Part shown: positions 9,820 to 18,232 of the stretch, in pieces
How positions within the stretch are numbered: the stretch's first letter is position 1
Layout: each line of letters opens with the position of its first letter
Assembly: GCF_001625445.1 (NCBI RefSeq)
Contig: NZ_LWHG01000021.1
Location: forward strand, 868,001 to 932,000
Direction: 5' to 3'
DNA length: 64,000 bases
Source: Haladaptatus sp. R4
Lineage (GTDB): Archaea > Halobacteriota > Halobacteria > Halobacteriales > Haladaptataceae
Notes under the pieces: generated by a model
Told to the model about the DNA's origin: nothing
Databases searched by the model: none
What the model saw: only the letters and a program-made list of their open reading frames with translations
Made by a program: the position numbers and the translations under genes

Positions 9820-11781
9820 GTGATTTCATTCAGCACGACTAACGACACCACACGATTCGACGGGGACGAGGAGCGACACACGATGTGGCGGTTGTTCGCG
9901 GAGTACGGCCGCGGCTACTTCCCGCAGTTCGTCGCGGGATTCGTCGGGACGGTGCTCGGACGCCTCTCGGGCCTCCTACCGCCGGTCGTCCTCGGCATCG
10001 CCATCGACGCGATATTCCTGAACAAACAGGCGTTCCGTCTCGGGCCGATTCCCTCGGCGTGGCTCCCGACCACGCCGACCGGACAGCTCTGGCTCTCCAT
10101 CGGTATCGTCCTCGCGTCGTTTCTGGTGGGGGCGCTATTCTCGTGGGTGGAAGGCTGGGGCTGGAACGCGTTCGCGCAGGGCGTCCAGCACGAACTCCGG
10201 GTGGACACCTACGACCGGATGCAGTTGCTGGACATGACGTTCTTCGACGGCAAACAGACGGGCGAACTGATGTCCATTCTGAACAACGACGTGAACCAAC
10301 TGGAGACGTTTCTGAACGACGGGCTGAGTTCGGCGCTCCGCATCGGCGTCATGATCGTCGGCATCGGCGGCATTCTGTTCACGCTGAACCCGTCGCTGGC
10401 GGTCGTTGCACTCCTGCCGGTGCCGCTGCTGGCGGCCTTCACGTACCTGTTCGTGCGGACCATCCAGCCGAAGTACGCCGCGATGCGGGCCAGCGTCGGC
10501 GCGCTCAACTCCCGACTGGAGAACAACCTCGGCGGCATTCGCGTCATCAAATCCGAGACGGCCGAGAGGTACGAATCAGGGCGCATCGAGGAGGCGTCAC
10601 AGGAGTACTACGATACGAATTGGGACGCAATCACGACCCGCATCACGTTCTTTCCCGGCCTGAGCCTGCTGACCGGCATCGGCTACGCCGTCACGTTCGG
10701 CATCGGCGGGTTCTGGCTCCTCTCCGGCGCGCCGGGACCGCTCACCGGCGCGCTCGAACCGGGCGTGTTCGTCACCTTCGTCATCCTGAGCCAGCAGTTC
10801 ATCTGGCCGATGGCGCAGTTCGGTCAGATCATCAACATCTACCAGCGCGCGGAGGCGTCGAGCGACCGCGTGTACACCCTGATGAACGAACGCGGGACGT
10901 TGGACGAAACGTCCGATGCTCCCGATATGACCGTGACCGACGGCACCGTCGAGTACGACGACGTGAGCTTCGGCTACGGCGACGAGGAAGTCGTGGAGGG
11001 AATCGACCTGCGCGCCGAGCGGGGGCACATGCTCGCCCTCGTTGGCCCCACGGGAGCCGGAAAATCGACCGTCCTCAAACTCCTCTTGCGGATGTACGAC
11101 GTGGACGAGGGAGCCATTCGCATCGACGGAACCGACATCCGCGACGTGAACCTCCGCAGTCTGCGGCGGGCCATCGGCTACGTCAGTCAGGAGCCGTTCC
11201 TGTTCTACGGGTCGGTAAGAGAGAACATCTCGTATGGTTCGTTCGACGCGAGCGACGAGGAAATAGAGGAAGCCGCGAAGGCCGCCGAGGCACACGAGTT
11301 CATCAGCAACCTGCCCGACGGCTACGACACGATGGTCGGCGAGCGCGGCGTGAAACTCTCCGGTGGCCAACGCCAGCGGTTGTCCATCGCGCGGACGATT
11401 CTCAAGGACCCCGCCATCCTCGTGTTGGACGAGGCGACGAGCCACGTCGATACCGAGACGGAGGCGCTCATCCAGCGTAGTCTCGCCTCGCTGATGGCCG
11501 AGAAGACGACGTTTGCCATCGCCCACCGCCTCTCGACGGTGAAGGACGCCGAGGAAATCGTCGTCTTGGACGAAGGGACGGTCGTCGAGCGCGGCACCCA
11601 CGACGACCTGCTGACGCTCGGAGGTCTCTATGCGAACCTCTGGCACGTGCAAGCCGGGGAGATCGAAGACCTCCCGAGGGAGTTCATCGAACGAGCGATC
11701 CAGCGCCGGTCGGAAATCGAGGACGTGGGTGACGGAGGGGAGACCGAAGGGGCGGATGCACAGACCGACGGCGGGGAGTGA
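9820..11781 (+). CDS. ABC exporter with fused membrane and ATPase domains (MsbA/MDR type)
   Basis: A 653-residue half-transporter expected to work as a homodimer. Residues about 30-340 hold six membrane helices. The ATPase domain has Walker A GPTGAGKST near 408, Q-loop GYVSQEPFLF, signature LSGGQRQR near 512, Walker B ILVLDEATS and H-loop AIAHRLST. The acidic tail ends in a Gly/Asp-rich stretch. The GTG at 9820 gives the longest frame; an internal ATG at 9883 (MWRLFAEYG) is the alternative, and I favour the GTG only weakly. The substrate is unknown; relatives export lipids or drugs. The upstream 18-bp repeats may belong to its promoter. Confidence 0.93.
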   Translation: MISFSTTNDTTRFDGDEERHTMWRLFAEYGRGYFPQFVAGFVGTVLGRLSGLLPPVVLGIAIDAIFLNKQAFRLGPIPSAWLPTTPTGQLWLSIGIVLASFLVGALFSWVEGWGWNAFAQGVQHELRVDTYDRMQLLDMTFFDGKQTGELMSILNNDVNQLETFLNDGLSSALRIGVMIVGIGGILFTLNPSLAVVALLPVPLLAAFTYLFVRTIQPKYAAMRASVGALNSRLENNLGGIRVIKSETAERYESGRIEEASQEYYDTNWDAITTRITFFPGLSLLTGIGYAVTFGIGGFWLLSGAPGPLTGALEPGVFVTFVILSQQFIWPMAQFGQIINIYQRAEASSDRVYTLMNERGTLDETSDAPDMTVTDGTVEYDDVSFGYGDEEVVEGIDLRAERGHMLALVGPTGAGKSTVLKLLLRMYDVDEGAIRIDGTDIRDVNLRSLRRAIGYVSQEPFLFYGSVRENISYGSFDASDEEIEEAAKAAEAHEFISNLPDGYDTMVGERGVKLSGGQRQRLSIARTILKDPAILVLDEATSHVDTETEALIQRSLASLMAEKTTFAIAHRLSTVKDAEEIVVLDEGTVVERGTHDDLLTLGGLYANLWHVQAGEIEDLPREFIERAIQRRSEIEDVGDGGETEGADAQTDGGE

Positions 11782-11861
11782 TCCCGTCCACCCTCCGTTC
11801 TGCTCCCTTCCCGACCCTCCGGCCTCAAGTTTAAATATGAGAACGTGAGAAATGGCGGTCA

Positions 11862-12443
11862 ATGGAACCCCCAACGCAGCGACACGACATCGGCGGCGTG
11901 ACCCTCGACGACGACGAATACACGGTCAAACAGAGCTACTTTCGGAACAAGTACAAGGTGTACGACGAGGGCGGGAATCTCGTCCTGAAATCGAAACAAA
12001 AGCTGTTCAAGATGAAAGAGCAGTTCCCGTTCTTCGACGCGGACGGGAACACGGTGTTCCGCGTGAAGGCGAAGAACGTCCTCGACATCGCCGGGGATTA
12101 CGTCCTCGTGGACGAACGAACCGACGAACCGGTTATCGTCCTCTCGAAGGACTTCACTATCTTCCATCATCACTGGACGATAAAGACGCCCGACGGAACC
12201 GATGTCGCGGAAGTCGAATCCAGAAGCGCGATAATCGAAGCGCTCCGGTCGTTCTCGACGTGGTTCTCGTTCCTGCCACACAAATATACCATCTCGGGAC
12301 CGGACGGGAACTCCATCGGAAAAATCGAGGGACGGTTTTCGCTCCGCGACGTGTACGATATCAGCGTCGAGGAGTCGAACGCGGTATCCAAGACCGCACT
12401 CGTCGCGGCCGCAATCGCCATCGACGCGTTGGAAGGGAACTGA
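11862..12443 (+). CDS. LURP-one-related / scramblase-like protein
   Basis: A 193-residue protein of the LURP-one-related (Tubby-like beta-barrel) superfamily. It has repeated beta-strand patterns such as YTVKQSYFRNKYKVYDEGG, NTVFRVKAKNVLDIAGDY and HKYTISGPDGNSIGKIEG. Bacterial and archaeal members are small cytosolic or membrane-peripheral proteins of unknown job. It lies 80 bases downstream of the ABC exporter on the same strand and may be co-transcribed. Its ATG at 11862 is preceded by an AT-rich element (TTTAAATATG). Confidence 0.82.
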   Translation: MEPPTQRHDIGGVTLDDDEYTVKQSYFRNKYKVYDEGGNLVLKSKQKLFKMKEQFPFFDADGNTVFRVKAKNVLDIAGDYVLVDERTDEPVIVLSKDFTIFHHHWTIKTPDGTDVAEVESRSAIIEALRSFSTWFSFLPHKYTISGPDGNSIGKIEGRFSLRDVYDISVEESNAVSKTALVAAAIAIDALEGN

Positions 12444-12457
12444 GTCCGAAATCGGAG

Positions 12458-13195
12458 TCAGACTTTCTCCGGCAACCAACCGCCGTCGACTTCGACGTTC
12501 ACGCCGCTCAGGTAGTCGCTGTCGTCGTCGACGAAGAATCGCAGCGCCTGTGCCATGTCCTCGAATTCGGCGGGGCGGTCGCGGGGTAAATCGTCCGGGA
12601 ACACGTCGGAGTTCTCGACCACGTAAGGAGAAATCGCGTTGACCGTCACGCCGTCGTCCTGCGTGTCCGCCGCGAGCATTCGGGTGAACATCAGGACGCT
12701 CGCCTTGGCCATGAAGTACGGGGCGTTTTTGGGGCTGATGAGTCCCTTCTCGGCGCTCGCGTAGCCGATGTTGACGATGCGACCGAATCCCGACGCTCGC
12801 ATCTCCGGGAGCGCCCGCTTCGAACAGAGGTAGGTCCCGTTGATGTTGCCGTTCAACACGGCGTTCCAGCGGTCGAAGGAGATGTCCTCCCAGTGGTCGG
12901 GCGCGAACGGGCCGACGTTGTTCACCAACACGTCGACGCTCCCGAGTTCGGCTTCGATGGTCCCGAAGAGGTCGTCCACTTCGTTCGGGTCGGTGACGTC
13001 GCCGTTGACGGTTATTGCTTCGACGTCGTGCGTGCGGGCGGTGTCGGCGACGTCCTCGGCGACGTCCTTGCTGGAGTGGTAGTGAACGGCCACGTCGGCC
13101 CCGCAGTCGGCGAGTGAAAGGAGGAGTTCCCGGCCGACGCCCTTCGAACTACCGGTCACCAGCGCGACCCGCCCATCGAGGTTGGGTGTTATCAT
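12458..13195 (-). CDS. Short-chain dehydrogenase/reductase (FabG-like)
   Basis: A 245-residue classical SDR: cofactor motif TGSSKGVG near residues 15-22, NNVG in place of the usual NNAG near 90, the catalytic YFMAK (YxxxK) near 160, and the family C-terminus VEVDGGW. The strand that normally carries the catalytic serine reads VNIGYASAEKG, so the serine may be displaced by two residues. It should be an NAD(P)-dependent oxidoreductase of unknown substrate. A longer frame continues to 13861, but ATG 13195 (MITPNLDGRVALVTG) gives the family-typical N-terminus. Confidence 0.9.
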   Translation of the reverse strand: MITPNLDGRVALVTGSSKGVGRELLLSLADCGADVAVHYHSSKDVAEDVADTARTHDVEAITVNGDVTDPNEVDDLFGTIEAELGSVDVLVNNVGPFAPDHWEDISFDRWNAVLNGNINGTYLCSKRALPEMRASGFGRIVNIGYASAEKGLISPKNAPYFMAKASVLMFTRMLAADTQDDGVTVNAISPYVVENSDVFPDDLPRDRPAEFEDMAQALRFFVDDDSDYLSGVNVEVDGGWLPEKV

Positions 13196-13220
13196 GGGCG
13201 ACCTTCGCGGTGCAGTCCCA

Positions 13221-13256
13221 ATTAGTTTGATGTCGACGGGTCGGATTAGTTTGATG
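13221..13256. repeat. Direct repeat of ATTAGTTTGATG upstream of the SDR gene
   Basis: Two exact 12-base copies begin at 13221 and 13245, 24 bases apart (about two helical turns). They are 26-61 bases upstream of the SDR ATG at 13195, read on the minus strand. The position overlaps the expected TATA/BRE region, so a regulator could bind here. Confidence 0.7.
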
Positions 13257-13348
13257 CCAATGGGGTCGGGATTCCGTCCGAGGCGCGACCTTCTCCAATT
13301 ATGAGTGAACCCCCCTATCTTTAATATTCTGCATGGAGACCTGATACC

Positions 13349-13798
13349 ATGGGAATTGAGACGATTCTTCTCGCCGTAGGACCGGGCGACGCGGACCGTA
13401 CCGGAAAACTCGCTGACGCCGTCATCGACGTGGCGGGACCGACAGGTGCGACAGTCGTGCTCGCGCACGTATTCACCGACGACGAGTTCGAGGACGTGGT
13501 CGAGCAACTCGACTACGACCCGGCCGGGCAACCGAACTCCGACGAAGTGGCGGCGCGACACGCGACGATCCGATCGCTCTCGGATGCGCTCGACGCCGAA
13601 GACATCGGTTACTCGGTTCGTGGGTCCATCGGCCACCACGGCGAAACCATCGTCGAACTCGCCGAGGACGTGAACGCCGACAGCATCTTCGTCGGCGGCC
13701 GCAAACGCTCGCCGACCGGGAAGGCCGTCTTCGGCAGCACCGCACAGGAAGTCATGCTCTCGGCACCTTGTCCCGTGACGTTCGTGCGCGAGGACTGA
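13349..13798 (+). CDS. Universal stress protein (UspA family)
   Basis: A 149-residue single Usp domain. It has the N-terminal beta strand (TILLAVGPGD), the ATP-binding-type loop GGRKRSPTGKAVFGS near residues 119-133, and the final strand CPVTFVRE. The GxxxxxxGKxxxGS pattern suggests a nucleotide-binding member. A TATA-like TCTTTAATA lies 24-32 bases upstream of the ATG. It is one of four Usp-type genes in the window. The role is inferred only: stress-related ATP-binding protein. Confidence 0.93.
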   Translation: MGIETILLAVGPGDADRTGKLADAVIDVAGPTGATVVLAHVFTDDEFEDVVEQLDYDPAGQPNSDEVAARHATIRSLSDALDAEDIGYSVRGSIGHHGETIVELAEDVNADSIFVGGRKRSPTGKAVFGSTAQEVMLSAPCPVTFVRED

Positions 13799-13903
13799 GC
13801 GCCCCCGAGAATTTTCGGCTCTTTTGAGCGGGTCACAGTCACCTGACCGCACCCGATCCAAGTATCGGTGAGCGTTCGGTTAGCATCTCCGGATCGTCGT
13901 CAG

Positions 13904-14320
13904 TTATTCCTCGGCGCGTTCCTGCCACTCCCGTTGCATCCGTCGCTCGCGGACGTGACGCTCTCCGTCCGCGATCTCCTCGCGGGTGGCGCGTTCGAAC
14001 GATTCGATATCGTGGAGGAATCCCGTCTCGAAGGATTCGACCAGTTCGTAGGTCCAGCGGTCGCCGCCGAGAACGCCACACGGAAGGATTTCGTCGCGGA
14101 TGTGGTCGGCGATGTCGTCGTGACCAGCGTCACGGAGGTCGTTTTCGGCCTCACTGAAGTGCTCCATCGCGTGGCCGGTGACGTGGTGAAACTGGACGAG
14201 GTAGCCGTGTGCCTTACGAAGTCCCTCGATACCGAGTTCGAGTTGGTGCAGCGCGGACTCGGTTTCGTCGTCGAGGTCGAGACGGTCGTCCGAGAGGTCG
14301 TCGGGGGAGTCCTCGGTCAT
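13904..14320 (-). CDS. Haloarchaeal helical protein of unknown function
   Basis: A 138-residue acidic, almost entirely helical protein. Conserved-looking His and aromatic positions stand in one amphipathic segment (LVQFHHVTGHAMEHFSEAE, about residues 41-59), and a Trp-Thr-Tyr motif (GGDRWTYELVESFE) follows. The C-terminus is Arg/Glu-rich and ends QERAEE. I do not recognise the family. ATG 14320 (MTEDSPDD) is preferred because the 20 residues before it look like untranslated promoter sequence. It is divergent from the glucokinase, sharing a 140-base promoter gap. Confidence 0.7.
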   Translation of the reverse strand: MTEDSPDDLSDDRLDLDDETESALHQLELGIEGLRKAHGYLVQFHHVTGHAMEHFSEAENDLRDAGHDDIADHIRDEILPCGVLGGDRWTYELVESFETGFLHDIESFERATREEIADGERHVRERRMQREWQERAEE

Positions 14321-14460
14321 GCATCGATACACGACGCCGAACCAGTTAACTTCGACAACCCGACCCGTCAGAATTGACACCCGGACCTGTCGAGTCGGGA
14401 GAACTCGTCCACGAGTAAATGCCTGTAGTTAAGTGGGACGGACGACGTTAGTTCACCTGA

Positions 14461-15438
14461 ATGGCCTACTACGCGGGTGTAGACCTCGGGGCGACCAACG
14501 TCAGGGCGGCGGTTGCCGACGGGGACGGTAACGTCATCGGCACGTACGACCGTGGCACGCCACGAGGACCGAACGGCATTGCGGTTACCGAGGCAGTGCT
14601 CGAAAGTATTCGAGGGGCGTGTACGAACGCGGGCGTCGATCCGAGGGAACTCCGGGCGGCGGGAATCGGCAGTATCGGTCCGCTCGACCTCGCGGAGGGA
14701 GCGGTCGATGGCCCGGCAAACTTGCCGGACACCATCGGTCGAATTCCGCTGACCGGACCGGTGAGCAAACTCATCGGGAGCGACCGGATATTCCTCCACA
14801 ACGACACCAATGCGGGCGCTATCGGACAACGATTCTACAGCGACCGCAACCCCGACGACATGGTCTACATCACTATTTCGAGCGGTATCGGTGCCGGAGT
14901 CAGCGTCGATGGAAACGTCCTCACCGGGTGGGACGGCAACGCGGGCGAAGTAGGACACATGCTGGTCGATCCCCACGGCGGGCGAACCTGTGGCTGTGGC
15001 AAGGACGGCCACTGGGAAGCTTACTGCTCGGGGAACAACATCCCCGAGTACGCCCGCATGTTGGCGAAAGAAGACGAGAGCGTGGAGACGTCCCTCCCAC
15101 TCGACGACCCCGACTTCTCGGCAAAGGACGTGTTCGAGTATGCCGGTCTCGACGCCTTCGCCGACCACGTCATCGAACAGGTCGCCCACTGGAACACCGT
15201 CGGCGTGGCGAACGTCGTCCAAGCCTACGCGCCCATCGTCGTCTACCTCGGCGGCGCTGTCGTCCTCAACAACGAGGAACTCGTCGTGGACCCGATCCGG
15301 GAACGCGTCGGCAACCACCTGCTCAACAACGTTCCGGACGTGCAGGTGACGACCCTCGGCGACGAAGTCGTCCTGAAAGGTGCCGTCGCGAGCGCGCTGA
15401 CCGACGGCACCGGCGACGAATCGCGGCTTCGGTCGTGA
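14461..15438 (+). CDS. ROK family sugar kinase, probable glucokinase
   Basis: A 325-residue ROK kinase: phosphate-binding GVDLGATNVR at about residues 6-15, catalytic Asp in LHNDTNAGAIG near 117, glycine-rich ISSGIGAGV near 140, and the ROK zinc cluster region GHMLVDPHGG...CGCGKDGHWEAYCSG at about 161-191, where Gly-His replaces the common Gly-Cys. ROK glucokinases phosphorylate glucose at C6 with ATP and feed the haloarchaeal sugar pathways. The phosphohexomutase at 31-32 kb and the PfkB kinase at 48 kb are other sugar enzymes here but are not linked in an operon. Confidence 0.9.
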   Translation: MAYYAGVDLGATNVRAAVADGDGNVIGTYDRGTPRGPNGIAVTEAVLESIRGACTNAGVDPRELRAAGIGSIGPLDLAEGAVDGPANLPDTIGRIPLTGPVSKLIGSDRIFLHNDTNAGAIGQRFYSDRNPDDMVYITISSGIGAGVSVDGNVLTGWDGNAGEVGHMLVDPHGGRTCGCGKDGHWEAYCSGNNIPEYARMLAKEDESVETSLPLDDPDFSAKDVFEYAGLDAFADHVIEQVAHWNTVGVANVVQAYAPIVVYLGGAVVLNNEELVVDPIRERVGNHLLNNVPDVQVTTLGDEVVLKGAVASALTDGTGDESRLRS

Positions 15439-15586
15439 ACGACGGATAGCGATTTTTGACGTTTCAATTCCTCTTCTCGTTCGCTACGGGAGCACCTCGA
15501 TTTTGGCGTTGCAACATCCACGACTCGGGAGTTGCACTCACGACGAAGACGAACGAGTCGACGGAAAATAGATCGAGTACGGTTCG

Positions 15587-16759
15587 CTAGCGGAGTTGTT
15601 CGCGGGCCGCGGCCATTCCGGCTTCGACGTCCACGTCCGCGCCGACTTCGAGAAACGCTTCTCCGATGGTGCGGACGCCGCGGAGGATCTGTTCGTCGGA
15701 GAGGTTGCCCATGTTGCTCACGCGGAAGATTTCGCCGCCGAGGTGGGCCTGCCCGCCGCTGATGCTCGCACCACGTTCGGTGACGGCGTCGAAGAAGTCG
15801 GTCGGGTTCTCCCGGACGGACGCCGGGAGCGAGACGGCGGTGAGGGTGTTCGAGTACTCCGAGGCGTCGTTTCGCTCGGGGAACATCGAGAGACCCATCG
15901 TCGTGAACGCCGCGCGGAACGCGCTGGACTGACGGCGGTGGCGGGCGATGCGCTCGGGCATTCCCTCGTCCTCGATGTGGCCGACGGCGAGCGCGAGGCC
16001 GCGGAACAGCGGAACCGCGCTCGTGAACGGCGTCTGGTGGGAGTCGGCCTTTCGGAGGTGCCACTCCAAATCCTCGTAGAAGGGTGCGCTTTCGCCGTCG
16101 AACGCCTCCTGTGCGCGGGGCGTGGCGTACATCGCGCTCGTTCCCGGCGGGGCCGCGAGGGCCTTTTGGGCGTCCGTGACCGCGACGTCGACGTTCCACT
16201 CGTCGATGAGGAACTCGTCGCCGCCGAGGGAGGTCACCCCGTCCACGACGAAGTAGGCGTCGTGTTCGGCCGCGATTTCACCGACTTCGGCGACGGGGTT
16301 CAGCAGGCCGGTGCTCGTCTCGTTGTGGACCATCGTCACGACCTTCGTGTCGTCGGTGACGGCCTCCGCGACCGCCTCGGGGTCGATGGATTGGCCCCAG
16401 TCGAACGCCACCGGCGTCACGTTCGCGTAGCGGTCGGCGATTCGCTTGAAGCGACGGCCGAACTTGCCGTTCACGACCGAAACCACCTCGTCGTCTGCGC
16501 CTGCGAGGTTGGCAACGGCGGCTTCCATCGCCATCGTCGCGGTTCCGTTGAAGATGAGGCTGGTACCGTCGGACTCCGTCGTCGGCGTCCCGTCGAGCGA
16601 CGAACGCTCGAAGACGTAATCGAGGCCGTTCTGGGCGTCCTCGTAGACGGATTCGAACTCCGCAGAACGGTGTGAGACCATCGGTTCGCTCATCGCTTGT
16701 CGAACGTCGCGAGCGAGGGGTACCGGACCCGGGTTGAGTAAGAGGAAATCCTCTCGCAT
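15587..16759 (-). CDS. Class V PLP aminotransferase (alanine/serine-glyoxylate type)
   Basis: A 390-residue fold-type I aminotransferase. The N-terminus LLLNPGPVPL is characteristic of alanine- or serine-glyoxylate aminotransferases. The PLP Asp lies in VVDGVTSLGGDE near residue 180, and the Schiff-base Lys in TDAQKALAAPPG near 203. The tail RVSNMGNLSDEQILRGV is family typical. It should transfer amino groups to glyoxylate or a related oxo acid; the exact substrate is uncertain. A longer upstream frame exists, but MREDFLLLNPGP is the natural start. Confidence 0.9.
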   Translation of the reverse strand: MREDFLLLNPGPVPLARDVRQAMSEPMVSHRSAEFESVYEDAQNGLDYVFERSSLDGTPTTESDGTSLIFNGTATMAMEAAVANLAGADDEVVSVVNGKFGRRFKRIADRYANVTPVAFDWGQSIDPEAVAEAVTDDTKVVTMVHNETSTGLLNPVAEVGEIAAEHDAYFVVDGVTSLGGDEFLIDEWNVDVAVTDAQKALAAPPGTSAMYATPRAQEAFDGESAPFYEDLEWHLRKADSHQTPFTSAVPLFRGLALAVGHIEDEGMPERIARHRRQSSAFRAAFTTMGLSMFPERNDASEYSNTLTAVSLPASVRENPTDFFDAVTERGASISGGQAHLGGEIFRVSNMGNLSDEQILRGVRTIGEAFLEVGADVDVEAGMAAAREQLR

Positions 16760-16835
16760 ACTCACCCGTTCTACCTCCCCATAAATAAGCGTCGTGCGGG
16801 GCGCAAATTCCGCCTCTTGTCGTTGACAGTTACAA

Positions 16836-17504
16836 CTATCGCTGTGAGTGCTCGCCCGGCATGTTCGGGAGCAGCCACGACAGCAGCGCCACCGGACTCC
16901 TCGACTGTAACCAGATCGTTCCCGGACCTTCGAACTCGGCGAGGAGACCACCCCGCCCGTCGCCGGGTGATCGGAGTCCATCGACCTGGTGGACGTCGAA
17001 ATCGACGGGGCCTTCGAACGCGACGACGTGCCCCGTGTCCACGACGTATCGCTCGCCGGGGTCGAGACTCACCACCGAGACGGACCCGTAGCTCGATAGG
17101 AACGCGAGACCCGCGCCCGACAGTTCGAGGAGGAAATCCCCGGCACATTTCACGAACGTCTCCTCGCCGTCGAACGTCGTCTGGAAGTCGATACCCGATT
17201 CCGCGGCGAGAAACGAACAGGACTGGACGTACAGCGATTCGTCCCGCAGTTCGTAGCGAAAGATGTCGCCCGGAAACGGCGGCGCGAGGCGGACGGTTCC
17301 GGGTTGATCCGCGGCGAACGTCGTGGAAAACGGCGTCCCTTCGCCGAGGGAAGCGTGCTCCGGCGTCTCGTCCGTTCTCGGCGAGAGTTCCACCGTTCCC
17401 GAGTAGCTAACCAGCGCCCCTGACTCGGCCCGTACTTCCTCACCTGCCTCCAGTGTCAGTACGAGTTCGGCGAACGCTGGCTGGTTCGTGATTTCGTACT
17501 CCAT
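16836..17504 (-). CDS. AIM24 / TIGR00266 family protein
   Basis: A 222-residue beta-rich protein of the AIM24 family: N-terminus YEITNQPAFAELVLTLEAGE, then repeated strands with GALVSYSG, GDIFRYEL, FLAAESGIDF, ECAGDF-like KCAGDFLLEL, and the tail GPGTIWLQSR. Archaeal and bacterial members are cytoplasmic proteins of unknown biochemical role with a Tubby-like double barrel; the yeast namesake is mitochondrial. The C-terminal stretch SPVALLSWLLPNMPG is hydrophobic. It is probably a single gene with a long repeat-rich region upstream. Confidence 0.9.
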   Translation of the reverse strand: MEYEITNQPAFAELVLTLEAGEEVRAESGALVSYSGTVELSPRTDETPEHASLGEGTPFSTTFAADQPGTVRLAPPFPGDIFRYELRDESLYVQSCSFLAAESGIDFQTTFDGEETFVKCAGDFLLELSGAGLAFLSSYGSVSVVSLDPGERYVVDTGHVVAFEGPVDFDVHQVDGLRSPGDGRGGLLAEFEGPGTIWLQSRSPVALLSWLLPNMPGEHSQR

Positions 17505-17626
17505 GCTCGACTAGGCCACGACGTCACGACCCATAGCCCTCCCGGCCTCCTCTCCACTCCGTGACCTGCTTTTTCGGTGATGTGGATTCCGGGTTGATGC
17601 TGGACAGGATTCGCGGTAGTTCGATG

Positions 17627-17712
17627 GTTGTCGCGGTGCGGAAGCGGTTGTGAGGGGTTGTCGCGGTGCGGAAGCGGTTGTGAGGGGTCGTTGCGATTCG
17701 GAAGCGGTTGTG
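17627..17712. repeat. Tandem 30-bp repeats (two perfect, one degenerate copy)
   Basis: The units at 17627-17656 and 17657-17686 are identical, begin GTTGTCGCGG and end GGTTGTGAGGG. A third copy at 17687-17712 differs by a few substitutions and loses its tail. The array is 123-208 bases upstream of the AIM24 start. Confidence 0.85.
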
Positions 17713-17917
17713 TTGCTGTGTGCGGTGACGTTTGGTGACGTGGCGGTATTCTCAAGAAAAAGAACCGTGAGCGAAGCGAGCGGGCCAAGGAACCCCCGGA
17801 GGGGGTGACGTGGTTCGAAAGAGCAAAGCTCTCTCGTCATCAGCTCTTCGATTTTCGAACGACAGAGCTTTTCATCAACATTTTGCCAGCGAACGAAGTG
17901 AGCGCAGGAAAAGGTTG

Positions 17918-17939
17918 ACGAGCACGATGGGATTCGAAC
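17918..17939. repeat. Duplicate of the tRNA-Arg 3' end (attachment-site-like)
   Basis: These 22 bases are identical to 18064-18085, the T-arm and acceptor end of tRNA-Arg plus one base beyond the gene, in the same orientation. Exact duplication of a tRNA 3' end is what integration of a mobile element into a tRNA gene leaves. Only 124 bases separate the two copies, so any element between them has been lost. Confidence 0.7.
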
Positions 17940-17960
17940 TACGCCCAGACATTCCTGCTC

Positions 17961-17991
17961 GTGAGAATCGGCGCAGTGCGCCGATTCTCAC
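17961..17991. repeat. Perfect long inverted repeat
   Basis: Arms of 15 bases (GTGAGAATCGGCGCA and its complement) flank a single central G; equivalently 14-base arms with an AGT loop. It lies between the two tRNA 3'-end copies. It could form a very stable cruciform or RNA hairpin. Confidence 0.9.
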
Positions 17992-18064
17992 TCCGCGGGC
18001 TGTGACTGGTCTAATTCGAATCCCCTTTCGCACTCGTTTGCTCGTCGCGTTGCTCCTCGCTGCA

Positions 18065-18139
18065 CGAGCACGATGGGATTCGAACCCACGGCCGTCGGAT
18101 TAGAAGTCCGACGCTCTATCCAGACTGAGCTACGTGCCC
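18065..18139 (-). tRNA. tRNA-Arg (anticodon TCT)
   Basis: On the minus strand, 75 bases fold as a full cloverleaf. The acceptor GGGCACG pairs with CGTGCTC, the D-stem is GCTC/GAGC, the anticodon stem is TCGGA/TCCGA with loop CTTCTAA (anticodon TCT, reading AGA), and the T-arm is GTGGG-TTCGAAT-CCCAT. The discriminator is G. CCA is not encoded. No intron is seen. The 3' end is duplicated 146 bases away (17918-17939). Confidence 0.95.
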
Positions 18140-18232
18140 TCGATATTCCGTTATTCGTCAGCCTTCATAAGGGATTGGGATTCTGTCCCGTAAACACAGA
18201 CCTTAAGCACGGTTCACGACAAAACCAAGACG

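Larger units (their letters stand above)
17505..18064. other. Non-coding, repeat- and hairpin-rich stretch upstream of AIM24 and beside tRNA-Arg
   Basis: No credible gene lies in these 560 bases. They hold three 30-bp tandem repeats (17627-17712), short perfect inverted repeats with three-base loops (17792-17806, loop GGA; 17820-17832, loop AAA), a duplicated tRNA-Arg 3' end (17918-17939) and a long perfect palindrome (17961-17991). Open frames across it are compositional and span the tRNA or the repeats. Confidence 0.75.

Noticed and set aside
10597-11874. Open frame of 425 codons on the minus strand opposite the ABC exporter
   Set aside because: Shadow of the exporter gene, which has all ABC motifs on the plus strand.
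17456-17788. Minus-strand open frame with repeated NDPSQPLPHRD-like peptide
   Set aside because: The repeat is the translation of the 30-bp non-coding tandem repeats and overlaps the start of AIM24.
17810-18103. Plus-strand open frame ending inside tRNA-Arg
   Set aside because: It crosses hairpins, the palindrome and the tRNA gene; no codon-usage or family support.
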